Shown: positions 16,549-25,584 of the stretch, in pieces
Layout: every line of letters begins with the position of its first letter
Numbering within the stretch: position 1 is the first letter of the stretch
The notes under the pieces: generated by a model
What the model saw: only the letters and a program-made list of their open reading frames with translations
The model's database searches: none
What the model was told of the DNA's origin: nothing
Source: Burkholderiales bacterium UBA1834
GTDB taxonomy: Bacteria; Pseudomonadota; Gammaproteobacteria; Burkholderiales; Burkholderiaceae_C
Reading direction: 5' to 3'
Assembly (NCBI GenBank): GCA_002339015.1
Contig: DDJC01000043.1
Location: 379-64,378, forward strand
DNA: 64,000 nt
Made by a program: the position numbers and the translations under genes

Positions 16549-17379
16549 TCAGTAGCCGTGGAGGGCCTCGTCAGGGAAGCGGCCTCCCTTGACATCGCCA
16601 ATGTAGCGACGGATGGCATCCTCGATGGAGCCCCCTTCGGCCATGAAGTTGCGCGCAAAACGAGGCAACTTGCCACGGGTGACGTGGAGCATGTCGTGCA
16701 GCACCAGCACCTGGCCGGCCGTGCCTGCCCCGGCACCAATGCCGATGGTCATCACGCCGGGGTTGTCGGCCTGCACCTGGCTGGCCACGGCCGACGGCAT
16801 CAGCTCCAGCACCATCATCGCGGCGCCGGCCTGGGCCAGCTCGGACGCGTGGCGGCGCAAGGTGTCTGCACCAGCCTGATCACGCCCCTGGATGCGGAAA
16901 CCGCCCAGCGCATGCACGGTCTGCGGCGTCAGGCCCAGGTGGGCACAAACAGGAATGCCCCGCTCGGTCAGGAAGTACACCGTCTCGGACGTCCAGCCAC
17001 CACCTTCGAGCTTGATCATCTGGGCGCCCGCCTGCATCAGTGCAACGCACGAGCGCAGGGCCTGTTCCTTTCCCTCCTGGTAGCTGCCGAAGGGCAGATC
17101 GGACACCAGCCAGGCATGGCGGTTGCCGCGCGCCACGCAGCGCGTGTGGTAGACCATCTCGTCCAGGGAGACGGGCACGGTGCTGCCATGACCCTGCACC
17201 AGCATGCCAAGGGAATCGCCCACCAGGATGGTGTCCACGCCGCAGTCGTCCATCAGCCTGGCGAACATCGCGTCGTAGGCGGTGAGCATGGTGATCTTCT
17301 CGCCCTTGGCATGCATCTCGCGCAGGCGATGCAGCGTCATCGGACGGCGTTCAGCGGGCGTGGCGTTGGGGGTCGTCAT
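16549..17379 (-). CDS. panB: 3-methyl-2-oxobutanoate hydroxymethyltransferase
   Basis: A 276-residue TIM-barrel enzyme that transfers a hydroxymethyl group from 5,10-methylene-THF to ketoisovalerate, giving ketopantoate, the first committed step of pantothenate synthesis. Family markers are MLTAYDAMFARLMDD, the Mg2+-binding DTILVGDSLGMLVQGH, DLPFGSYQEGKEQALRS, IKLEGGGWTSETV and VCAHLGLTPQ. The catalytic glutamate region VLELMPSAVA and the C-terminal RRYIGDVKGGRFPDEALHGY are intact. The start at 17379 gives the family length; a start at 17403 would add eight residues. First gene of the panB-panC pair. Confidence 0.95.
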   Translation of the reverse strand: MTTPNATPAERRPMTLHRLREMHAKGEKITMLTAYDAMFARLMDDCGVDTILVGDSLGMLVQGHGSTVPVSLDEMVYHTRCVARGNRHAWLVSDLPFGSYQEGKEQALRSCVALMQAGAQMIKLEGGGWTSETVYFLTERGIPVCAHLGLTPQTVHALGGFRIQGRDQAGADTLRRHASELAQAGAAMMVLELMPSAVASQVQADNPGVMTIGIGAGAGTAGQVLVLHDMLHVTRGKLPRFARNFMAEGGSIEDAIRRYIGDVKGGRFPDEALHGY

Positions 17380-17511
17380 GGATGTGTCTCGTGTCCTCAG
17401 CATGCGGCGCCAGACGCCACCAGAAGTGGCGCGATTCTAGGCCGGCTGATCACTTGTCGCAGAAAAATCACGGGAAAGCCCGGGAACCCCTTCCGCGCCA
17501 GGGGACCAACA

Positions 17512-18477
17512 ATGCGCTGCATGCAATGGCTGGACGCATTCACGGCAATGGGATTGGAGAAGGTTTTCCTGCTCCTGATGGGCCCTGCGTTCGCGTTGTG
17601 CATGCTGCTGGAGGCCCGCTGGCTGTCGCGCCATGACGCCGGCCAGCCCTACACCGAAGAGGACACCTCCGCCAACGTCGCGCTCGGCCTGAGCCATGCC
17701 CTGGCCGATGGCGTCGCCTGGACTCTGCTGACGGGCCTGTTCTACGCAATCCATGAACACCGATTGATGGACATCCCCGTCACTCTGTGGTCACTGCTCG
17801 GGCTGCTGCTGGTGCAGGACCTCTGCCACTACGGGATGCACCGTGCCAGCCACCGCGTGCGCTGGCTGTGGGCCAGCCACGTGACGCACCATTCCAGCCA
17901 GACGCTGAACCTGTCGACCGCGCTGAGACACAGCCCTACGCACCCGCTATCGGGCGTGTGGCTGTTTTGGCTGCCGCTGGCCTGGCTGGGCTTCCAGCCC
18001 GAGCATGTGATCCTGTGCGTGGGGGTCAGCCTGGCCTTCCAGTTCTTCGTGCACACGCAAGCCATCAGGCGCCTGCCGGACGTGGTCGAGGCGGTGTTCA
18101 ACACGCCCTCGCACCACCGGGTGCACCATGCGCGCAATCCGCAGTACATCGACCGCAACTACGGCGGCATTTTCATCATCTGGGACAAGATGTTCGGCAC
18201 CTTCGTACCGGAGATCGAACCTTGCGACTACGGCATCGTTCGGCAGGTGTACACGCGCAGCACGCTGGTGATGGTCTTGCATGAATGGGCTGATCTGCTG
18301 CGCGACATTGCCCGACCAGGTCCGCTGAAGGCCAGGCTCCAACACCTGTGGGCGCCGCCGGAATGGCAACGCCCCATCACCGAGCGCCATCCAAGCTGGT
18401 CCCTGACGCGCCTGATGGCGCCCGCCACGGTGCAGGCCGACGAGGTGGAAGACTGGCCGGTTCACGCCGGCTGGTAG
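17512..18477 (+). CDS. Sterol desaturase / fatty acid hydroxylase family protein
   Basis: A 321-residue membrane protein with about four hydrophobic helices and the three histidine clusters of the di-iron hydroxylase superfamily: HYGMHRASHR, HVTHHSSQ and HHRVHHARN. These bind the non-heme iron pair that inserts oxygen into lipid C-H bonds. RNYGGIFIIWDKMFGTF, just after the last cluster, is typical of the sterol desaturase subgroup. The lipid substrate is not known; bacterial members act on alkylglycerols, carotenoids or hopanoids. AGGGGA lies seven bases before the start. It overlaps the end of scpA tail to tail by 16 bp. Confidence 0.9.
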   Translation: MRCMQWLDAFTAMGLEKVFLLLMGPAFALCMLLEARWLSRHDAGQPYTEEDTSANVALGLSHALADGVAWTLLTGLFYAIHEHRLMDIPVTLWSLLGLLLVQDLCHYGMHRASHRVRWLWASHVTHHSSQTLNLSTALRHSPTHPLSGVWLFWLPLAWLGFQPEHVILCVGVSLAFQFFVHTQAIRRLPDVVEAVFNTPSHHRVHHARNPQYIDRNYGGIFIIWDKMFGTFVPEIEPCDYGIVRQVYTRSTLVMVLHEWADLLRDIARPGPLKARLQHLWAPPEWQRPITERHPSWSLTRLMAPATVQADEVEDWPVHAGW

Positions 18478-19325
18478 GCCAAGCGCACGTAGATGGGCGC
18501 GAAGGCCTCGGCCTGCGTCACCTCGAGCAGACGCTCACGCGCCAGTTCCAGCATGGCGATGAAAGTGACCACCAGCACCTGCGGCCCGCGCGTGGGGTCA
18601 AACAGGTTCTCGAACTCGACGAAGCGCTTGCCCTGCAAAGTGCGCAATACGATGCCCATGTGCTCACGCACAGAAAGTTCTTCGCGTGTGATGGTGTGGT
18701 GGGTGTGCAGCTTGGCGCGCTTGAGGATGTCGGCCCACGCCTCGCGCAACTCGTCGAGGCTCACGTCGGGGTGGCGCACACGGACGGTGGGATCGTTGTG
18801 CACGTGCACGCGCAGGAAATCGCGGCCCAGCAGCGGCACGCGGTCCAGCTTGGCGGCGGCCAGCTTCATCTGCTCGTACTCGATCAGGCGGCGCACCAGT
18901 TCGGCGCGCGGGTCCTCGGGCTCCTCGCCCTCTTCCGTCTTCTTGGGCGGCAGCAGCATCCGTGACTTGATCTCGATGAGCATCGCTGCCATCAGGAGGT
19001 ATTCGGACGCCAGCTCAAGGTTGCTCTTGCGGATCTGGTCCACGTAGGCCAGGTATTGCCGCGTGACATCCGCCAGCGGAATGTCCAGGATGTTGAAGTT
19101 CTGCTTGCGGATCAGGTAGAGCAGCAGATCCAGCGGGCCCTCGAAGGTCTCGAGGAAGACCTCGAGCGCGTCGGGCGGAATGTACAGGTCGGTGGGCAGG
19201 GCGAACAGCGGCTCACCGTAGAGCCGGGCCACGGCGACATTGTCGACCACGTCAGGCTGGCCCTTGTCGTCCAGTGCCGCCACAGGTGCGTCGCCGCCAT
19301 CCGGCGCCAGCACGGCATCGTTCAT
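18462..19325 (-). CDS. scpA: Segregation and condensation protein A (kleisin)
   Basis: A 287-residue kleisin that bridges the two SMC heads in the Smc-ScpAB complex, which compacts and helps separate newly replicated origins. The conserved N-terminal core is clear: ETFEGPLDLLLYLIRKQNFN, DIPLADVTRQYLAYV and ASEYLLMAAMLIEIKSRMLL. An acidic linker (KKTEEGEEPEDPRAE) follows, then a helical middle and the C-terminal winged helix. A 45-residue N-terminal extension is typical of Burkholderiales. The start at 19325 is preferred over 19334 but the two are close. scpB is not nearby. The downstream DUF3460 order (19355 upstream on the same strand) is common in the group. Confidence 0.95.
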   Translation of the reverse strand: MNDAVLAPDGGDAPVAALDDKGQPDVVDNVAVARLYGEPLFALPTDLYIPPDALEVFLETFEGPLDLLLYLIRKQNFNILDIPLADVTRQYLAYVDQIRKSNLELASEYLLMAAMLIEIKSRMLLPPKKTEEGEEPEDPRAELVRRLIEYEQMKLAAAKLDRVPLLGRDFLRVHVHNDPTVRVRHPDVSLDELREAWADILKRAKLHTHHTITREELSVREHMGIVLRTLQGKRFVEFENLFDPTRGPQVLVVTFIAMLELARERLLEVTQAEAFAPIYVRLAYQPA

Positions 19326-19354
19326 GCGCGGCAACCCACCTGGGCCTGGCGGCC

Positions 19355-19564
19355 TCAGGCTTTGGGCTTCCAGGAGAAGTAGACATAGGAGGGCTGTTCG
19401 ACCCGGGCATCACGCCATTCGGCCTGCTCCTGGCGGTCCAGATCCTTGTCCCACAGCAGATTGCGGCCCTGGCGCTGGCGCTCTTCCAGCTGGGGATCGC
19501 GCTGCTTCAGGCTCTCGATGAACTGGGTGGCGTCGGACTTGTAGGGTTTCCAGAACAGCGGCAT
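19355..19564 (-). CDS. DUF3460 family protein
   Basis: A 69-residue protein matching the DUF3460 family, restricted to Betaproteobacteria. Signature pieces are FWKPYKSDATQFIESLKQ, DPQLEERQRQGRNLLWDK and the basic C-terminus YVYFSWKPKA. Mostly helical, no signal peptide. The function is unknown. It lies directly upstream of scpA on the same strand (about 30 bp), so the two are probably co-transcribed. Confidence 0.88.
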   Translation of the reverse strand: MPLFWKPYKSDATQFIESLKQRDPQLEERQRQGRNLLWDKDLDRQEQAEWRDARVEQPSYVYFSWKPKA

Positions 19565-19641
19565 GGTCAAAAAATCGCGTGGGTGGGGCAGGAATTCCCC
19601 ATTTTAGCGGCTCTGCCCCCTGGTGTCTGCCTGGTCGTGCA

Positions 19642-20313
19642 TCAGCATTCCCGCAGTTCGAGCACCTTGCCGCGGCGGGCAAACTCGTTGGGCTGCCCCG
19701 CGAGCCATTTGGCCAGCTCGTCGAGCAGCGGCACGTTCACGTCGGCGGCCGGAAAGGCGATGACCCAGCGGCCGAGTCCTTCCAGGTTGTCGATGGTGAA
19801 CTGCACAGTGGCCGCATCGTGATCGGGCTTGAGCCGCACACCGGCCTGCATGTCGGCCACGAACTCGTAGCACACCTCGATCAGTTTGTTGGTGTCCGGA
19901 TCACGCACCTGCCGGGGCGAGCATTGCACCGAGCCCTGCAGCAGACGACGCTCCAGTCGTTCGATGTCCGTGATGAAGTCCTTGGTCAGGCTGACGGCCT
20001 GGCCTGTCCGGATGTCGCAGTTCAACGCGACATGGTCCGTCACCTGCTGACCGTTCAGCGTGCGCTTGCGGATGTCCGGTCTGAACGAGGTCAGGCGGCA
20101 GCCATCAAAGGCGGCCTTGCTGTCGAACACGTAGCGCCCGCGCGCCAGCGGCTGCAGCACATCCAGCTGGGCGCACAGATCCACCCAGTACTTGAAGGTC
20201 ATCTGGCAGGCCTGCTCGGTGGCCTGCATGCGCGCCTGCTGGGCTGCCAGGTCCACGCCCTGCCCAGCCCTGAGTTGATCCGCCTGCTTCTTCAGATCGT
20301 TCAGAAAACTCAC
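19642..20313 (-). CDS. Conserved-looking cytoplasmic protein of unknown function
   Basis: A 223-residue protein without signal peptide or membrane segment. The start is taken as the GTG at 20313, which has GAGAG seven bases upstream; an earlier ATG at 20406 would cross the start of the divergent CYTH gene. The N-terminal third is helical (SFLNDLKKQADQLRAGQG). The middle has an ACQMTFKYWVDLCAQLDVL segment and the C-terminal half alternates beta-strands (CYEFVADMQAGVRLKP, VQFTIDNLEGLGRWVIAFPA). I do not recognise a domain. Six cysteines are spread along the chain. It ends about 78 bp before the DUF3460 start, so it may head that operon. Confidence 0.6.
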   Translation of the reverse strand: MSFLNDLKKQADQLRAGQGVDLAAQQARMQATEQACQMTFKYWVDLCAQLDVLQPLARGRYVFDSKAAFDGCRLTSFRPDIRKRTLNGQQVTDHVALNCDIRTGQAVSLTKDFITDIERLERRLLQGSVQCSPRQVRDPDTNKLIEVCYEFVADMQAGVRLKPDHDAATVQFTIDNLEGLGRWVIAFPAADVNVPLLDELAKWLAGQPNEFARRGKVLELREC

Positions 20314-20400
20314 GATGTCTCTCGTCGGTTCATCCCTGTTCAGGCAAGGATACCGCAGTGTTTCCAATTGCAAATTCGGGGGCGGTCCCACAATGCCGGC

Positions 20401-21444
20401 ATGCAAGAAATCGAACTGAAGTTCCAGATCCCGGCCTCACAGGCGGACGCGGTGCGCGAGGCCGTGGCCAGCGCTGCGGCCAGCATCGAGCCACTGGCCC
20501 TGCAGGCTGCCTATTTCGACACCGCGGACAGCCGCCTGGCACGCCACAAGATGGCACTGCGCGTGCGGCGCGAGGGCGCCGACTGGGTCCAGACCTTCAA
20601 GGCTGCCGGCCGGGATGCCATGACGCGCGTGGAGGACAACCAGCCGGCCAATGCCCCCTTGGACGGCCGCCTCAAGCCCGACTTGGCACTGCACACCGCC
20701 AAAGGTGTGCGCCAGGCCCTGGCCCGCGCCTGGGCACGGGACGATCTTGGTGTCGCCACCGCGGACGAGCTGGGGTTGAATGCGGTGTACGAAACCCGCT
20801 TCGAGCGCTGGTCATGCCAGCAGTCTCATCCTAGGGGGCGGGTCATTGTCTGCGTGGACATCGGTGAGGTACAGGCCGGGGCGCTGCGCGAACCCTTGAA
20901 CGAGTTGGAGATTGAACTGACCGAAGGCCGGGCCGAGGCCGTCATCGACACGGCCCGTCACTGGGTGGACACGTACGGGGTATGGCTGGACGTGCAATCC
21001 AAGGCCTACCGCGGCACCCGCCTGGCCCAGGCGCATCGCAGCGGCCAGCCGGCCGTGGCCCAGCCGGTGGCGCACACGCTTGGCACCTGGCTCGCAGCAG
21101 ATTTTCCGGGCGACAAGCTGAACCCTGCTCTGCTTATCTCTGCTGCTTTGGATGCGTCAGCAGGCAACTGGAGCGAAGTGGCGACAGCCCGGCCGGGCTG
21201 GCCCGAGGCACTCGGCGCTTGGCACGACGCCACGGCCAGCCTGCTGCACCTTGTCGACAAGCATGAGGCAATGCATGAGGCGCTGCCCCCGAAGGTCTTG
21301 GAGGCCACCCGCCAGATCTTGTCCGAACTCACCCGGTTGCGAGAACAAGGCAAGCAGCCCGACGCCGCATCTGCCCAGGCCCTGGCCTGCAGCGCCAGCG
21401 TCACGCACTGGGGGCTGGACTTGCTGGCAGCGATCCGCCGCTGA
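20401..21444 (+). CDS. CYTH domain protein (triphosphatase family)
   Basis: A 347-residue protein with an N-terminal CYTH domain (about 1-200) beginning EIELKFQIP, matching the EXEXK signature. Also seen are YFDTADSRLARHKMALRVRREG, WVQTFKAAGRDAMTRVE and LNELEIELTEG, which line the triphosphate tunnel. The remaining 145 residues are helical and look like a much-reduced CHAD-like tail without its histidine pairs. The E. coli relative YgiF is an inorganic triphosphatase, so hydrolysis of PPPi is the best guess. It is a paralogue of the CYTH-CHAD protein at 9004-10467. It is divergent from the unknown gene at 20313 with a shared 87-bp promoter region. Confidence 0.85.
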   Translation: MQEIELKFQIPASQADAVREAVASAAASIEPLALQAAYFDTADSRLARHKMALRVRREGADWVQTFKAAGRDAMTRVEDNQPANAPLDGRLKPDLALHTAKGVRQALARAWARDDLGVATADELGLNAVYETRFERWSCQQSHPRGRVIVCVDIGEVQAGALREPLNELEIELTEGRAEAVIDTARHWVDTYGVWLDVQSKAYRGTRLAQAHRSGQPAVAQPVAHTLGTWLAADFPGDKLNPALLISAALDASAGNWSEVATARPGWPEALGAWHDATASLLHLVDKHEAMHEALPPKVLEATRQILSELTRLREQGKQPDAASAQALACSASVTHWGLDLLAAIRR

Positions 21445-21452
21445 GAAGCCTG

Positions 21453-23222
21453 TTAGGCGTCGACGATCTCGGCCGCACGCACCAGGGCCATGTCTACAGT
21501 GGGCAGCACATTGGCCTGCCCGAAGCGAGCATCGTGGCCGCTTCGCCGGATCAATCCCAGAGGCTGCTCGTTGACCTGGCACAGGAGCAGGGCCTGCCCG
21601 TGCCGCTCCAGCTGACGGCGCAACTGCAGCAAGGCATCCAGGCCCGAAGTGTCCATGGCCACCAGCCGCTGCAGGTCCAGCACCAGCACACGGTTGCTGG
21701 CAGGCAGTTGTTCCGCCAGCGCCTCCACCTTGCCGACCGCACCGAAGAACAGCGCGCCGTACAGCTGATAGACCTGGGTGCCCGTGGGCCAGCCTTCTGC
21801 GGGGGGCGCCACGGCCTCCACACGGAACAGCGTGCTCATGCGGTAGATGAAGAACACGCAGGCCAGCACCAGCCCCACCTCTACGGCCACCGTCAGGTCG
21901 AAGATCACCGTCAGCACGAAGGTGCCGACCAGGATGGTGCGGTAGGTGAAGTTGAAATGGCGCAGGCGGGCGAACTCGTGCCACTCGCCCATGTTCCAGG
22001 CCACGAACAGCAGGATGCCGGCGAGCACCGGCAAGGGCACATGCACCGCCAGGGGCGCTGCCACCAGCACGATCAGCAACAGCGCCAGCGCGTGCACCAT
22101 GCCGGCCACCGGGCTGGTGGCGCCCGCGCGCACGTTCGTCACGGTGCGCGCGATGGTCCCCGTGGCCGGGATCCCACCGAAGAACGGCGTCACCACATTG
22201 GCCACGCCTTGGGCCATCAGTTCCTGGTTCGGATCATGGCGAGGGTGGTCCGCCATGTTGTCGGCCACACGGGCGCACAACAAGGATTCGATCGCCCCCA
22301 GCAGCGCGATCGTCACCGTGGGCATGAAGAGCTGACGCACGCCATCCCAGGTGAAGGCCGGCCACGCGAAGGCCGGCAAGGATGGCGGGATGCCGCCGAA
22401 CTTGCTGCCAATGGTCTGCACGGGCAGCTCCAGCAAGGCGGTGAGCCCGCCCAGCAGCACCAACGCCACGATCGGGCCGGGCATGCGCGAGGCCACCTTC
22501 AATGAACGCTCCAGCCTGGGTGAGGCGGCCACCAGCCGGGTCGATGCGAACAAGCGGGGCCAGCTGAACAGCAGCACCAGGGTGGCAGCCCCCAGCCCGA
22601 GGGCGAACACATTGAACTGGTGCTGATGCGCCCACAGCGTGCGGATCTGGCCCACGAAATCCGCCGGCATGTGGGCCGGCATCAGCCCGAGCAGGTCCTT
22701 GAGCTGCGACAGTGCTATCAGCACCGCAATGCCGTTGGTGAACCCGATCACGATGCTGACCGGGATGTAGCGCACCAGCACGCCCAGCTTGAACAGCCCC
22801 AGCAGGAACATCAGCCCGCCGGCCAGCACGGTGGAGATCAGCAGGTTGGCCAACCCATACTGCTCGACGATGCCGTAGACGATGACGATGAAGGCCCCGG
22901 CCGGCCCGCCGATCTGCACGTTCGAGCCGCCCAGGGCCGAGATCAGGAAGCCCGCGATGATGGCGGTGAACAGTCCGGCCTCGGGCTTGACGCCGGAAGC
23001 GATGGCAAACGCCATGGCCAGCGGCAACGCCACGATGCCCACGGTGAGGCCGGCGCCCAGGTCCACGAAAAAGCGCCCGCGGTTGTAGTCCTTGATCGAA
23101 TAGACCAGGCGAGGGCGGAATGGGGCCAGATCGAGGCGGCTCAGCCAGCCGGACGCCAGGTTCGGCATTGACCGGCGGGCAGCGGGCTCCTCATCGCGGG
23201 GCGGCAGGTGGGCACTGCTCAT
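21453..23222 (-). CDS. SulP-family anion transporter with STAS domain
   Basis: A 589-residue SLC26/SulP transporter. The membrane part (about 55-470) begins with DLGAGLTVGIVALPLAMAFA, the family signature, and has ten or more hydrophobic helices, including QIGGPAGAFIVIVYGI and IPATGTIARTVTNVRAGATSP. The C-terminal STAS domain (about 480-585) includes VLVLDLQRLVAMDTSGLDAL, where serine or threonine in this loop is often regulatory. Members carry sulfate, bicarbonate or dicarboxylates; the substrate here is not decided by sequence. Since the organism fixes CO2, bicarbonate is attractive but unproven. It converges with the CYTH gene with an 8-bp gap. Confidence 0.88.
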   Translation of the reverse strand: MSSAHLPPRDEEPAARRSMPNLASGWLSRLDLAPFRPRLVYSIKDYNRGRFFVDLGAGLTVGIVALPLAMAFAIASGVKPEAGLFTAIIAGFLISALGGSNVQIGGPAGAFIVIVYGIVEQYGLANLLISTVLAGGLMFLLGLFKLGVLVRYIPVSIVIGFTNGIAVLIALSQLKDLLGLMPAHMPADFVGQIRTLWAHQHQFNVFALGLGAATLVLLFSWPRLFASTRLVAASPRLERSLKVASRMPGPIVALVLLGGLTALLELPVQTIGSKFGGIPPSLPAFAWPAFTWDGVRQLFMPTVTIALLGAIESLLCARVADNMADHPRHDPNQELMAQGVANVVTPFFGGIPATGTIARTVTNVRAGATSPVAGMVHALALLLIVLVAAPLAVHVPLPVLAGILLFVAWNMGEWHEFARLRHFNFTYRTILVGTFVLTVIFDLTVAVEVGLVLACVFFIYRMSTLFRVEAVAPPAEGWPTGTQVYQLYGALFFGAVGKVEALAEQLPASNRVLVLDLQRLVAMDTSGLDALLQLRRQLERHGQALLLCQVNEQPLGLIRRSGHDARFGQANVLPTVDMALVRAAEIVDA

Positions 23223-23277
23223 GGTGAGCCATCTTGCAGCAAGCCCCGCGCCAGATCAACGCACCATCAATGCGACA

Positions 23278-25398
23278 TCAGCGCACGCGCATGCCGGGTT
23301 GTGCGCCCGCCACGGGTTCGAGCACGTAGATGCCGGGGGTGCCTTTCTCATCCGCGTGCGAGGCGGCCAGCACCATGCCCTCGCTGACACCGAACTTCAT
23401 CTTGCGCGGCGCCAGGTTGGCCACCATCACGGTGTGCTTGCCGATCAGGTCCTCGGGCTTGTAGGCTTCCTTGATGCCGGAGAAGACGTTGCGCGTGCGG
23501 CCTTCGCCCACGTCCAGCGTCAGGCGCAGCAGCTTGGTGCTGCCTTCCACGTGCTCGGCATTGACAATTCTGGCGATGCGCAGGTCGATCTTGGTGAAAT
23601 CGTCGATGGTGATCGTGGGGGCGATCGCCTCGCCGCCGGGCTGCACGGCCGGGGCCGGCTCAGCGGCCTTGGCATCCGCCGTGTTGGGCGCGGCGGCCTC
23701 GAACAGCGCATCGAGCATCTTGGGATCGACCCGCTGCATCAGGTGCTTGTAGTCACCGATGGTGTGCACACCCAGCAGTTCCTGGCTCTTGGCCATGAAC
23801 ATCGGCGGCACGTTGAGGAAAGCCTCGACCTGTTCGGCCAGGGCCGGCAGTACGGGCTTGAGGTAGATCGTCAGGATGCGGAAGGCCTCGATGCACACCG
23901 AGCAGACCTCGTGCAGCCGGGCCTCCTGGCCCTCCTGCTTGGCCAGCTCCCAGGGCTTGTTGGCATCCACGTACTCGTTGACGCGATCGGCCAGCAGCAT
24001 GATCTCGCGCAGCGCCTTGCCGAAATCGCGCTGCTCGTACAGCTCGGAGATCGCGCCATGGCGTGCCTGCAGCGAACGCAGCATCTCCTGGGCCTGGATG
24101 GTTTCCGGAGACTCGTTGCGCGTGCCGCCCACCTGGCACAGGCGGCCACCGAAGCGCTTGCTCAGGAAGCCCGCCGCGCGGCTGGCGATGTTGATGTACT
24201 TGCCGACCAGGTCGCTGTTGACGCGGGCGACGAAATCCTCGGGGTTGAAATCGAGGTCTTCGTTGCGGGCGCTCAGCTTGGCGGCGATGTAGTAGCGCAG
24301 CCATTCGGCGTTCATGCCGAGCTTGAGGTACCTGATCGGATCCAGCCCGGTGCCGCGGCTCTTGCTCATCTTCTCGCCGCCCACGGTCAGGTGGCCGTGC
24401 ACGTTGACCTGGTTGGGCAGCTTGCGGCCGCTGAAGTGCAGCATGGCCGGCCAGAAAAGCGTGTGGAAGTAGGTGATGTCCTTGCCAATGAAGTGCACCT
24501 GCTCGACCGCCGGGTCGGCCATGAACGCCTCGAAGCTGCGCAGCTCGCCATAGCGGGCCTTGGGGCCGCCAGACGCGAAGTAGCTCTTGAGCGAGGCCAG
24601 GTAGCCGATGGGTGCATCCAGCCACACGTAGAAGTACTTGCCCGGTGCGTCCGGAATCTCGATGCCGAAGTAAGGCGCATCGCGGCTGATGTCCCAGTCG
24701 CCCAGGCCGCCCTCGCCGTTCTCGTCCTTGGTGAACCACTCCTTGATCTTGTTGGCCACTTCGGGCTGGAGCTTGCCGTCCTGCGTCCAGGTCTGCAGGA
24801 ACTCGCCGCACCGCGGATCGGACAGCTTGAAGAAATAGTGGTCGCTGGTCTTCATGACCGGCGTGGCCCCGCTGAGCGCCGAGAACGGGTTCTTCAGCTC
24901 GGTGGGTGCGTATACCGCGCCGCACACCTCGCACGAATCGCCGTACTGGTCCTTCGCGCCGCACTTGGGGCACTCGCCCTTGATGAAGCGGTCGGGCAGG
25001 AACATGCCCTTCTCGGGGTCGAAGAACTGCTCCACCGGCTTGACCGAGATGAGTCCGGCAGCGCGCAGGGCGAGATAGATCTCCTTGGACAGCGCGTGGT
25101 TCTCGGGGCTGTCGGTGCTGGACCAGTGGTCGAAGCTGATGTGAAAGCCATCGAGATAAGGCTTGCGGCCGGCGGCGATGGCGGCCACGAACTGCTGCGG
25201 TGTCTTGCCGGCTTTCTCGGCCGCGATCATGATGGGCGCGCCGTGCGCATCGTCCGCGCCCACGAAGTGCACCTGGTTGCCCTGCATGCGCTGGAAACGC
25301 ACCCAGATGTCGGCCTGGATGTATTCCATGATATGGCCGATGTGGAAGTGGCCATTGGCGTAGGGCAGCGCGGTGGTGACGAAAAGCTGGCGTGGCAT
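23278..25398 (-). CDS. metG: Methionyl-tRNA synthetase
   Basis: A 706-residue class I aminoacyl-tRNA synthetase that charges tRNA-Met. HIGH appears as HFHIGHIMEY near residue 15, KMSKS as EKMSKSRGTG near residue 345, and the zinc-binding knuckles as CPKCG and CEVCG. Catalytic-site pieces YFYVWLDAPIGYLAS and FIGKDITYFHTLFWPAML are intact. The last 110 residues are the EMAPII/OB-fold tRNA-binding domain (FTKIDLRIARIVNAEHVEGS), making it the two-domain dimeric type. The gene is upstream-linked to nothing on its strand and divergent from apbC with 186 bp between starts. Confidence 0.97.
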   Translation of the reverse strand: MPRQLFVTTALPYANGHFHIGHIMEYIQADIWVRFQRMQGNQVHFVGADDAHGAPIMIAAEKAGKTPQQFVAAIAAGRKPYLDGFHISFDHWSSTDSPENHALSKEIYLALRAAGLISVKPVEQFFDPEKGMFLPDRFIKGECPKCGAKDQYGDSCEVCGAVYAPTELKNPFSALSGATPVMKTSDHYFFKLSDPRCGEFLQTWTQDGKLQPEVANKIKEWFTKDENGEGGLGDWDISRDAPYFGIEIPDAPGKYFYVWLDAPIGYLASLKSYFASGGPKARYGELRSFEAFMADPAVEQVHFIGKDITYFHTLFWPAMLHFSGRKLPNQVNVHGHLTVGGEKMSKSRGTGLDPIRYLKLGMNAEWLRYYIAAKLSARNEDLDFNPEDFVARVNSDLVGKYINIASRAAGFLSKRFGGRLCQVGGTRNESPETIQAQEMLRSLQARHGAISELYEQRDFGKALREIMLLADRVNEYVDANKPWELAKQEGQEARLHEVCSVCIEAFRILTIYLKPVLPALAEQVEAFLNVPPMFMAKSQELLGVHTIGDYKHLMQRVDPKMLDALFEAAAPNTADAKAAEPAPAVQPGGEAIAPTITIDDFTKIDLRIARIVNAEHVEGSTKLLRLTLDVGEGRTRNVFSGIKEAYKPEDLIGKHTVMVANLAPRKMKFGVSEGMVLAASHADEKGTPGIYVLEPVAGAQPGMRVR

Positions 25399-25584
25399 GG
25401 TGGAGCGATGGTGGGTGGCCGCCAGGCAACGCATGAGCGTGCCAGGGCCACGTGTGGGAAACCCTTCCCATTTTAGGGCGCTAGACTGAGCGCCTGGGCG
25501 CCCATGCCGCGTTGACCCTGCCTTAGCTGTCTTACGCCGCACCGGCCCCGCGCTTTCCGCTGTCTTCCCGCCGACTGATCCCGA

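Noticed and set aside
23221..25476. Open plus-strand frame of 751 codons opposite metG
   Set aside because: Antisense shadow of an unmistakable methionyl-tRNA synthetase gene, with no domain of its own.
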